DNA from: Podocnemis expansa | Lineage: Eukaryota; Chordata; Testudines; Podocnemididae | Length of the DNA: 64,000 nt | NCBI GenBank assembly: GCA_007922195.1 | Contig: ML681995.1 | Span: forward strand, 1,005,982-1,069,981 | Direction of reading: 5' to 3' | Part shown: positions 34,969 to 44,724 of the stretch, in pieces | Position numbering within the stretch: the first letter of the stretch is position 1 | Layout of the letters: the number at the start of each line of letters is the position of its first letter | Notes under the pieces: model-generated | The model's input: the letters and a program-made list of their open reading frames with translations, nothing else | What the model was told of the DNA's origin: nothing | Databases searched by the model: none | Position numbers and translations under genes: made by a program

Positions 34969-37900
34969 TAGCCTTCCTGGTTCCATGAAAGAATTGGAGT
35001 CAAAATATTAAATGCCATGAGAAAGGCCACTTTTAAGCCAATCAGGGATCTGGAGAGATAGCAAGCAGTATTTAAATCACATATGAAAGCCTGTTGAGTG
35101 AAAGTTTCTGCCCAGTTTGGCAAATTCAGGAAGTATGTCCAATTCAGAGAAGCCCACTGTCAATGCTTTCCAGAAGTTGAACATTTTGAGATTGTCCATG
35201 ATGAAAATTATGTCCCATAGCCAGAGTGCTAACTTACATTCACCTGAATTTTTCCAGAAGTGATGCCTTTGTGAATTTGCACCATGAAAAATGACATTTT
35301 AACAGCTGACTGGAATCCTGCAAAAGGAGGATACCCACACAATGGCCTGGCAAATATTATTTTATTATTTGCATATCTCAAGGATTTTATTTTAAATGGT
35401 TTTGTAAAATGAAACAATGTATCTGCAAAATATATTTCCTACAATCACGTTTTTCTGCAGAAGGTAATCACACTTCCAAAAAGTTCAGGTTTATAAACTT
35501 ACCTAGATTTCATTCTGTTAGCCTCCTTGCCATTTGAAGTTAATGGGCCTAGTTAATATGACCTCACTGGCATATGTTGTAAAACAGCACTAAGTCCACT
35601 CTGAACTGTGGAGTTATGCCAGGATAAAATTGGAGAAAAATTGATTAGAATCAGGTCCAATATTTCTGGACCATTAGGCTTCTCACATGTAACTCATTTG
35701 GGATCATTTGACCAACAGTGATTCCTGAGGGAGAAAACTTGTAAAGAGGAAATACTCATTTTGCAGAACTAGAAATTTTGATGGTTTTGTGAAAATTCTA
35801 ATAAAATGAGCCAATGGCAGCCAAATTCTAGTCTCTGGTCCCAGGACGAATGCTCACATAGGCAATTAGCTTCGGTTGAAGGACATTGCTTCTCTGTTTG
35901 ACTGCAGACCATCATAAGATCATTCTAGGATAAAAAATTGTATTTCCTGTAGAAGAATATACAAAGTTGCAGGGTAGATCCAGCTGTCTTAGCTTATGAT
36001 GATCCAGACACGTGGATGACAGTTGAAAAATGAGCAACCTACATGAGGTCAAACTGCTGGTATTAGCCACAGGCCTCACTGCCCCAACAGAAATGCACAT
36101 CAGTCTAGGAACTACAACCACCATGCCCCTTCATTTTGATGGATACAGATAGCATTCCTTTTAAGGCATCTTTCACCTCAGAGGAAACGCTTTCAGCTGA
36201 AAGAAGCACAAGGGATGTGATTCTTCTTGAATCTTAAGTCGGAGGACACAAGAGAGAGGAAGAGGCCATGTTGGCACCTTCCTCCTTCTTTCCTTTTTAG
36301 CACCTACTCTAAAAATGAGGACAAAATGAGGAGGGTTTTTTTGAGTTTCCCTTGGTACTCACCTACATCAGCAGGCACACTCCTGGCATCATGTAATTAT
36401 TTTCACCAGTCAATGATTGCTTGGCAACACTGTATGCTGTTTGATACTACTTCATGGATTTCAGAATGGCTTAGGAACCACTTCCTTATCTATTTTCATA
36501 GAATCACAGAATACGAGATTTCAAAAATGAAAGAGCGATGCCTTTATTGCATCTTTCTGGCCACATTTCAGTTAGGTTGTAATCACAAGACTAGCTCCAT
36601 AGAAATTATCATGTATACCAACTTCCTCTTTTGTTCTACCTCCATGTCTTTCATATCTAATTTGCTAAGCTTAGAAGTCAGAAGATGTTTTTCCTAACTG
36701 CCAGCTCTGATAATTCAGCCGGGGATCTGAAAATCTGATCCAGTAAAGCTTGCAATGCTGTTGCAACACTGCATTCTGGGATATTTCAGCTCCCAGTGCT
36801 TAGCACCCATGCAGGAGCCAGGTAATTCGGTAATTTCCATATGGCTGGATTACAGTGAGAGGTAATTCACTCTCCTAGTCAGTCCTGGACACCACCTGAC
36901 AGTGTCTCTCAGAAGACAGCAGTGATGGCTGTGTGAGAGATTTGGGCTCTCATTCACTGGAGGTTTCAATGAAACCATACGATTCATTTTCTTTAGCAGC
37001 TCACATTAGATGCCAAACCTATCAGGTCGCAATTATATTAAACTGATTTTTTACAGTGTGAAATACTGCACAATGGGATCAGATTGGGCTGGCTCACAGC
37101 AATTCAGCAAGCTAGTACTTTTCTGTGCAACTGCCATCCTCTGCTCCAAAGTTTAAGTTCTGAAACAAAACAAAACCAAAACAAAAACTAAACTTCCATT
37201 TAAAAAGGTCAACATTTTCAAACTTCAGTGCCTAAGAGGCACCTCTTTGTTTTCTTGCCCAAATATTGGTATAGGTGCCTAACTTTTCAGAACCCATGCA
37301 TGGAAAATTTGTCAAAAGTGTATGGATTTTGAGAGATAATATTAAAAATGAATATGTTAAAAATGTGATGGAACATCTTATTGTACAGAAAGAAGGCAGG
37401 CTACGTATATTCATAGAAATGTGTAAAAAGGGGAATGAGGGGAGAAGGAACTGGAGTACTTTAATTGTAGTGCCCTTCTGTCCTTAATATGTACTCCAAA
37501 AATAATGGGCCAATGTAAACTAATGTAGCTCTGTTGATTTATGTGGAACTATGCTAATGTGCATGAGTTGACAATTTGGTGTATGGATTTGCTTTGTCAA
37601 TTTGGTTTTGCACTTTTATCATGTTTTGTTAGCATGAGGGAGGAGGGAAGGAAACATTATGAGGAATGCATTGCTAACTACATTGATTATAGACAATTGC
37701 AATAAATATCAGAGGAGTAAAATATATCCAGTAAGGGAAACTTGAGAGAATGGAAGATTTAAAATGTCCTAACACCACATTAAAAAATAACTCCATCTAC
37801 CCAAACATGACCTTTTCCCTTTGCTCTTCATATATCTATATATTGCTCACCTCTGCTCAGTAGACTCCAGAGTATTCACTTCATGCACTAATATGGAAAA

Positions 37901-38370
37901 TTAATAAATACAGGAAAAGCCTATGTTAAGTAAGTTGCACAGAAAATATGAGTCCGCTTTTCTGTGATTATATTCTGTGCAAAAGGTCCTTTCACATGGG
38001 TCGAATGCACTTCAGGGCCATAAATTATTAATGTACCTTACGTCTTGTTAGCTGGATATTATGGTAATTTACCTAGGCTGCCTCTAGTTTCATTAAAATA
38101 GCAAATGGTTAAAAAGGGGGGAGAAACTTTACTGTGTCTTTACAATTACATTGGTTTTGTAGGCATGGTAGCATCTTACAGTTCTACCATTTCAGCAGCT
38201 GTGATTTAAAAGAGCCATATGACATGCAGATTAATGAATAATTCATGTGTCATTTATGATCCTTTTGGCCCGATGTATGGCTTAATGGAAATGAAGATAA
38301 TGTTTCTTTTCCCTCTAAGTACTGCAAACCACTGTATATGTGACTCTGTGTGAATATCTGTGTATACATA
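34969..38370. other. AT-rich non-coding sequence, nothing recognised
   Basis: No motif-bearing reading frame was found. A 156-codon frame at 36227-36697 has no recognisable family. TTTCATAGAATCACAGAATA at 36496 resembles a CR1 tail, but the following sequence does not clearly align with CR1. Confidence 0.45.
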
Positions 38371-40234
38371 CTGTGGCCGAAATTGCTCCGCCTGGTAGGG
38401 GAGAGGGGGAAGGGCCTGTCTTGCCAGCCCCAAACTCTCCCCTGGCGGTATGGGCCAGAGGCCAATCTGCCCCAGCCCAGGTAGATCTTCTGGGGAACTT
38501 CCCTGGGCGTGACTGTCAATCCTTCCTTCTTTCCTGTCTGTCTGCAAGGGGTTAGGATGATAGCCTTTCTCCTCAGCCTGGGAGTGACTCCAGTCCTGGA
38601 GGCAGCTTCAATCTCTCCCCAACTCCTTCTGCCTGCAGCAGCCTTTATAGGTCTGGGCCAGCCCTTGACTGAGCCCAGGTGTCTCCAATTGGCCTGCAGA
38701 GCCCTTTTCTCTGTAGCCAGGGTAAAGAGCCTTCAGCAGCCTGGGGCTTACATACCTGTCCTGCCACCCCCTTCTGTAGGCCTGCTCCCCCCTGAAGGTC
38801 TCTTCCCCCCTCCCTCCACAACACATCCCCAAGCACCCCTCCTTTCTTCAAGAAGAGGAAAAAGAGAACCCCTGTTCCTGCTTCCCTGCTTGTGGACCTG
38901 CTTCTCCTGGTGTTCCTGTTCCTGTTCCTGCTCCACCACCACTTGGACCTACCTCTGCTGTTCCTGCCACCACCACCTTGCTGTTCCTGTTTTTTTGTTG
39001 CATCCTCCTCCACTGCTGCTGCTGCTGCTGGCTGGTCTCCCTCCCCTCCCACTCCCCTACCCTCCCTCCCCTCCCACTCTCCTACCCTGTGGGGAGTGGG
39101 GGGAGGTAGAGAAGGAAGAGTACCACCACCACAACTGTCAGAAGGAGAAGACCACCTCTCCCACCAGCCAGCCAGTCCCTGCTGCCAGTTGGAGCCTGCT
39201 GCCCTTGAAAGAACTTACAACCACCACCACCACCACTGAGGGGAGGCCCCCTAGGAGAGAGACATTGTTGCTTGCAGCTGGGGGTAAGCTCCAAGAGACT
39301 GAGAACTGTGTATTACCATCACTACCCCCAGCTGCTGTTTGCCTGGCCTCCCCTCCCTCAGGAAGGCAGCGGGCTCCTAAACCTGTGGGACTTTCTTGCA
39401 TTGCCTGAGCAGCAGGGACCACAGAGCCCACCCCAGCAGCAGCTTCCCTGCCCCCTCGCCCAGCCCCTTCCCCCCCCACTCCCCCAGCCCCCAGTGGCTG
39501 GAGGGCTCCCCCCCCACTTGCTGTTGCCCTCCAGCCGGTTCAGTGTCCCTATCCCCCACGGCCCCCACCCTCCCCAACCCCTTGGTTCCTCGTGCTCCCC
39601 TGCCCCGCCCTAGCCCAGCAGTTTGTTTGCCCCACCCTTCCCTGGTCCCACCCTGCAGTCCTCACTGCCTCCCTGCCCCACCCGCGGTTCCCTTGACCCC
39701 ACCCCCCCCCAACTAGGAGAAGCTAGTCACTGCGAGCACCCAACCACTTGTTTCTTTTTTCCCCCTGGTTTACTACACCACCTGATACCCCATTCACTAG
39801 TTCCCCTGAAGTGCAGCCGGAGGAGCCGGCCCCCTCCTGCCCCACACGAGCCCCATCCCTTCCCCAGGCGCCCTCCTCCCCAGCCTGTAGCTTAGCGGGG
39901 AGGAGTGGTCTGCCAGCCTCCCTCCTATCCCTGCCATTGACCCCCTGCCCTCCCCATTGCTTGTCCCCCACCTCCCTGTGTCCTCGCCCCTGCCTCAGCC
40001 GGTGCCCTCCTCCCCAGCCTACAGCTCAGCGGGGAGGGGAGGACCTCCCTAGCCCCTCCCAGTCCCCCTCTTATTCCCTACCCTTGTCCCCACCCTAGCC
40101 TGTGCCCTCCTCCCTGGCCCACAGCTCAGCAGGGAGGAGAGGATTTCCCCGGTCCCTCCCACCCACCCCATCCCTGGCACCTCCCTCCCCCTGCAGACCA
40201 GTCTCCTTTCCTGCCTGTCCCTTACCCTGGGGAC
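38371..40234 (+). promoter_or_regulatory. 5' UTR of the Tx1-like LINE
   Basis: About 1.86 kb of C-rich sequence (runs of CCTCCC, CCACCACC, CTGCTGCTG) precedes the first strong ORF1 ATG. LINE 5' UTRs normally carry an internal promoter, so this region is the likely promoter, although no core motif can be pointed to. The first 0.4 kb resembles the short element at 34427. From 39873 it contains three copies of a roughly 45-base unit that can form a 9-bp hairpin. The long open frames here (for example 38509-39408) are low-complexity and run on both strands, as expected from stop-poor C-rich DNA. Confidence 0.6.
39867..40147 (+). repeat. Three hairpin-forming repeats in the LINE 5' UTR
   Basis: Stem pairs: 39873-39881 with 39897-39905 (CTCCTCCCC/GGGGAGGAG); 40007-40015 with 40031-40039 (CTCCTCCCC/GGGGAGGGG, one G-T wobble); 40107-40115 with 40131-40139 (CTCCTCCCT/AGGGAGGAG). 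Each has a 15-base loop of the form RGCCYRYAGCTYAGC. The third copy changes both sides of one pair (C-G to T-A), so pairing is kept. The repeats start 134 and 100 bases apart. Confidence 0.7.
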
Positions 40235-43057
40235 ATGGAGACTTCCCCGGTCCCCTCCGCTCCTCTCCCCCAACCTGCTCCCCCATCCAGCTCAGCGGCT
40301 GCCCCCTCGACCACTGCCACTGCCACCACCAATGCCCCCAGCAGAGGGGCGACAGCAGCAGCGGGCACGGGAGGGGCCTCCACCTCTGCTCCTGCTGCCA
40401 CCACCTCGGCCGGCCGCAAAGCCCGGCAGAAAAAAGCGAGCAAGGGCCCTGCCGTCGCCGTGGCCACGGCATCGGCCACGGCCCCCTCATCCCCTGTCCT
40501 TCCCTCCACCAGCTCTGGGGGTATCCCTGCCCCCAGGGCGTACGCCCAGGTGGCTGCCACCCCTCCACCCACCGCCACACCATCAGCCCGCGCCACCTCC
40601 TTGCCTTCCACCTCGGGTGGCCGGGGCCCCTTCTCCACCTTGACCAGGAGGCACGGGGTCCGTTGTCTCCTGGTGGCCGCCTCCCCGCACGTGGAGACCT
40701 ACGTGCGGGCGATGGCAAGGGTGGTGGGGCCCTCGGCCGTTGTGGCGGCCTCCAAGATGTACGGGAAGATTGTGTTCTTCCTGGCATCGGAGGCCACCAC
40801 GCAGGAGGCGGTGGTGAAGGGCTTGGCGGTGGGGGGCGTCTACGTCCCCGTGGAGCCCCTGGAGGACCTGGGCGTACGGGTGGTCCTTACCTCCATCCCG
40901 CCCTTCCTCCCTAATTCCGCCTTGCTTCCCCCTCTCTCCACCCTGGGGAAGCTGGTTTCCACCATCAGCCCTCTCCCGCTGGGCTGCAAGGACCCCACCC
41001 TCCGTCACGTCCTGTCCTTCCGCTGGCAGGTGCAGGTTCAACTGCCGCCGGCGGGGGCTCGTGACGGAGTGGCTCTCGAGGGGTCCTTCTTAGTGCCCCA
41101 CCAAGGGGCACTCTATAGAATCCATTATTCCTCGGGGGAGGCTCGGTGCTTCCTCTGTCGGGCCACGGGGCATGTCCGGAGGGACTGCCCCCTGGCCCAC
41201 CACGGAGAGGAGGCAACCGGGCCCCCTGGGGCCGTGGCGGGCGCCGGCCATACCACCACCGGCGGCCCTAGCCAGCCAGCCACCAGTGCCGTCCCTCCTC
41301 CTCCTACCCCACGACCATCGGGGCCTTCGGAGGAGAGAGGCGGGGAGGTGGCTGGCCCCAGGCGGGGAGGTGGCTGGCCCCAGGCGGGGAGAGGGCCCAC
41401 CCCAAGGGGAGGGTTCCCATCCCTCTGTCGTTCCGCCCTCGCTCCCTTCCCCCCCGACACCAGCGCCCTTGCCGCCCGACTCTGCCCCCGCTGGCCAGCC
41501 CTCCACTGCCACCTCGGAGGGCTGGGCGCTCGTCGAGGGGCGCGGCAAGCGGAGGAAGGTCCGTCCCCTCCCCTCCACGTCGGATGGGGAGGAGGCCCCC
41601 CGGAAATCACTGCGGGGGGCTAACCGTCAAGCTCCAGTTGCTGACGGACCTTCCGCCGTGCCCCCCGATGGGAACCAGCGGGAGGACCAGGCCGAGGAGA
41701 TGGAGGCAGAAGCAGAGGAGGGCAGCGCTGCCCCCCTTATGGAGGCCCTTTCTGATCCCACTCCCAGGGAGGCCGTAGATGGAGCCGCCCCCTCTGCCCC
41801 CGCTCTGCCCGTAACATCTGCGCCTGCCGCCAACGCCGAGGCAACTCCAGCCCCGGCGTCTGGAGCGGCGGTGCCCACGGCAGCGGGGAGCACATTAGGC
41901 TCCATCTTCGCGGAGCTTGAGGCCCTGGATCTGACCCCGGTCACTGCGGGGGAGGACGATCCCCTCCCGGCGGGCCTCGAGCTGGGCGGCGACTTGTTGT
42001 TGCCGCCCCCTCCATCCCCACAGTCTTCCTTCCCACCCGTTGTTCCTGACCTCACCCCAGGGACGCCCCCGGATCGCTCCACCTGCCCGGCAGCGCTCGG
42101 TGCCTTACAAGCAGGTGCCAGCTCCGTGCGGGCGGCACTCGGCACCGAGCAGCCGGGCCCCGGGGGATCGTGCCCAATGGCACAGCCACTCCCTCCTACC
42201 TTCCCCGCTTCTGCCCAGTGCCCCCCCCCGATCGGACGCTGAGGCCACAACTGCCACTCTTGACCTAACACCCGGGCCCAGCGTCGGCGGGGATCCCTTT
42301 TTCGATCCAACCACCATGAACCCTGTGCCCGGTCGAGGGGAGCCGCACCCCGGTTGTCTGACAGCCGGGGACCCCGCCCTTGTTTCCACCCTCGTTCCCA
42401 ACACAGGCCCCATCCCAACCACTGCCCCGCCCGCTGTTGTCCCTACCCTTGCCCCAAATCCTGTACCTGCTGCTGCCCCCCCCCGGGACCATGACCTTTC
42501 CATTCCCTGACAATAACTCCCGGGGGGTGGCATTCGTGGCCCCCACCCTGCCCGGGGCTGCAGATCTCCCTCCGCCGCCTTTCCCCCCCGTGCCGGGGGC
42601 CGGGATGGACAATGGGGAGCCTCGACCAGTGGCACTGCCGCGACGGGGCTCCCTGCCCTGTCTGTCCCTCCCGGCAGGCAGCGGGGCTGACACGGGGACC
42701 CGCCTGGAGGACAGCCCGGGGCCTTCCGCCCCGGACCCCCTGGCGCTGCGCGGTGAGCTCCGCGCCTTCCTGGCCGACACTCGAGGGGCCAGGAATCGGG
42801 TGCGGCTCGCCTTGCAGCGCTTTGGGAGCTTCCACCTCGTCCTCCAGACCGTGAGGGCGATTCTGAAGGAGGGGAAGGGGACCGGGAGGCAGGACGCCGC
42901 GGCCTATCAGAGGGCCCGCGTCTTCCGTGACTCCCTCATGGCCTTTGGGGTGGGTCACGGTTTGCTCCGCGGCCCGACGGAGCCCCAAGGCGTTCCTGCT
43001 GCTCCTGTGGATCTCCCCCAGCCCTCCTCATGGCCCCTACCATCTTCGCAACCTTGA
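40235..43057 (+). pseudogene. Tx1-like LINE ORF1 (gag-like RNA-binding protein), frame-disrupted copy
   Basis: Role by family: ORF1 proteins bind the element's RNA to form the retrotransposition particle. The ATG at 40235 has a good context (G at -3 and +4) and follows the 5' UTR. Codons 1-130 are Ala/Pro/Ser/Thr-rich. A folded region follows (about 131-300: TRRHGVRCLLVAASP, MYGKIVFFLAS, GVRVVLTS). A C-X2-C-X4-H-X4-C knuckle (CFLCRATGHVRRDC) lies near 41153-41194, and a long Pro-rich tail and a charged C-terminal region follow. Compared with the second copy, this one has a 22-bp tandem duplication near 41345-41390 and an extra C in two C-runs (9 versus 8; about 42220 and 42476). The three changes add 24 bases, so the original frame is regained for the last 190 codons. 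Without them the ORF would be about 932 codons. Confidence 0.8.
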
Positions 43058-44322
43058 ACACCAGGGGCTGTAGGGTGGGTCTCCGCAGGACTCAGGTGCT
43101 CTCCTACCTTCAGGAGGGGGGCTACTCTGTGGTGTTCCTGCAGGAGACCCACACGGATCCGGCCGCCGAGGCCAGCTGGCGGCTGGAATGGGGGAACAGG
43201 GTGTTCATGAGCCATCTGTCCACCCGCTCCGGCGGTGTGGCCACCCTGTTCTCCCCCGACCTACAGCCCGAGGTGCTGGGGGCGGTCGAGGTCGTGCCGG
43301 GCTGCCTGCTGCACGTCCAGGTCCGCATGGAGGGGCTGGCGCTGAACCTTGTCAACGTCTACGCCCCGACATCGGGCCCGGAGCGGATGCCCTTCTTTCG
43401 GCAGGCGGCCGCCTTCCTCGACACCTTAGATCCACAGGAGTGCCTGGTCCTGGGGGGGGGATTTTAACATCACCCTCGAGGACCGGGACCGCTCTGGGAC
43501 CGAGCAGTACCAGGCCGCCGCTGCCGTCCTCCAGGAGTTGATGGACCGTCACTCCCTGGTGGACGTCTGGCGTGACCACCACCCGGACGACGAGGTCACC
43601 TTAACCTTCGTCCGGGTGGGGGCAGACCGGTCACAGCACTCCCGGTTGGACCGCATCTACTTGTCCCGTCGCCATCTGGCACGAGCCCACTCCTCCAGCG
43701 TGAGGCCGGCCCCGTTCTCGGATCACCACCTGGTGACCGTGACGGCCTCTCTCTCGGCGGAGAGGCTGGGGTCGGCCTACTGGCACTTTAACAACAGCCT
43801 GCTGGAGGATGTGGGCTTCGTGGTGGCCTTCCGGGAGTTCTGGCTGGCCTGGCGGGAGCAGAGGCCCGCCTTTTCCTCGGCGCAGCGTTGGTGGGACACG
43901 GGGAAGGTGCGTGCCTGGCTCTTCTGCCGTGACTACACCCGGGGGGCCAGCCGGTGGAGGGATGTGGCGATAGAGCAGCTGGAGCGGGAGGTCTTGGAGC
44001 TGGAGAGGCGCCTGGCCGCCAGCCCTGAGGACCCGTCCCTCTGCGGAGCGTGCCGGGAGAAGCGGGAGGAGCTCCGGGCCCTCGAGGACCTTCGGGCCCG
44101 GGGGGCCTTCGTGCGATCCCGCATCGACCTCCTTCGGGAGATGGATCGTGGCTCCCGCTTCTTCTATGCCCTGGAGAAACGGAGGGGGGCTGAGAAGCAT
44201 GTCACCTGCCTCCTCACTGAGGACGGCACCCCCCTCACGGATCCGGAGGAGATGCGTGGAAGGGCCAGGGCCTTCTACGCCAGCCTTTTCTCCCCGGACC
44301 CGACCGAAGCTGACGCCTGCAG
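43030..44322 (+). pseudogene. Tx1-like LINE ORF2, 5' part (endonuclease), cut by gap
   Basis: The ATG lies inside the last 28 bases of ORF1, in another frame. The first 150 codons match the APE-type endonuclease: NTRG, QETHTD with the catalytic Glu (codon 39), VNVYAP. A G-run of 9 (8 in the other copy, about 43452-43460) then shifts the frame just before the Asp-Phe-Asn box. The domain continues in the second frame through RLDRIY and SDHHLV, followed by the linker towards the RT. The sequence enters the N run 24 bases after the FYASLFSPDP segment. Frames that continue through the Ns are not real. Confidence 0.85.
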
Positions 44323-44722
44323 NNNNNNNNNNNNNNNNNNNNNNNNNNNNNNNNNNNNNNNNNNNNNNNNNNNNNNNNNNNNNNNNNNNNNNNNNNNNNN
44401 NNNNNNNNNNNNNNNNNNNNNNNNNNNNNNNNNNNNNNNNNNNNNNNNNNNNNNNNNNNNNNNNNNNNNNNNNNNNNNNNNNNNNNNNNNNNNNNNNNNN
44501 NNNNNNNNNNNNNNNNNNNNNNNNNNNNNNNNNNNNNNNNNNNNNNNNNNNNNNNNNNNNNNNNNNNNNNNNNNNNNNNNNNNNNNNNNNNNNNNNNNNN
44601 NNNNNNNNNNNNNNNNNNNNNNNNNNNNNNNNNNNNNNNNNNNNNNNNNNNNNNNNNNNNNNNNNNNNNNNNNNNNNNNNNNNNNNNNNNNNNNNNNNNN
44701 NNNNNNNNNNNNNNNNNNNNNN
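44323..44722. other. Assembly gap (400 N)
   Basis: Exactly 400 undetermined bases. Sequence on the left ends in ORF2 and sequence on the right begins in the middle of ORF1. The right side repeats what lies 3.9 kb to the left, so the gap size and the order of events here are unreliable. Confidence 1.
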
Positions 44723-44724
44723 CC

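Larger units (their letters stand above)
38371..44322 (+). mobile_element. Tx1/L1-group LINE, left segment up to assembly gap
   Basis: GC- and CpG-rich block starting CTGTGGCCGAAATTGC with no coding sequence shared with its AT-rich surroundings. It contains a long C-rich 5' UTR (38371-40234), ORF1 and the first 1.3 kb of ORF2, then runs into N at 44323. From 40848 on it is duplicated after the gap. The ORF2 endonuclease and CCHC-bearing ORF1 fit the Tx1 group of the L1 clade known from frogs, fishes and reptiles. Candidate target duplication: ATACAT at 38364-38369 and again at 50989-50994, so the two segments probably belong to one insertion. Confidence 0.85.

Noticed and set aside
36227..36697. 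A 156-codon open frame in AT-rich DNA.
   Set aside because: No recognisable family. Phe/Ser/Cys-rich composition as expected from random AT-rich translation.
36496..36700. Possible CR1 tail (TCATAGAATCACAGAATA).
   Set aside because: Only the first 20 or so bases resemble CR1; the sequence that should follow does not align with the other CR1 copies.
38509..39408. A 299-codon plus-strand frame upstream of LINE ORF1.
   Set aside because: Composition follows C- and T-rich simple sequence (poly-Pro, poly-Leu, poly-Thr), competing frames exist on both strands, and the region corresponds to the 5' UTR.
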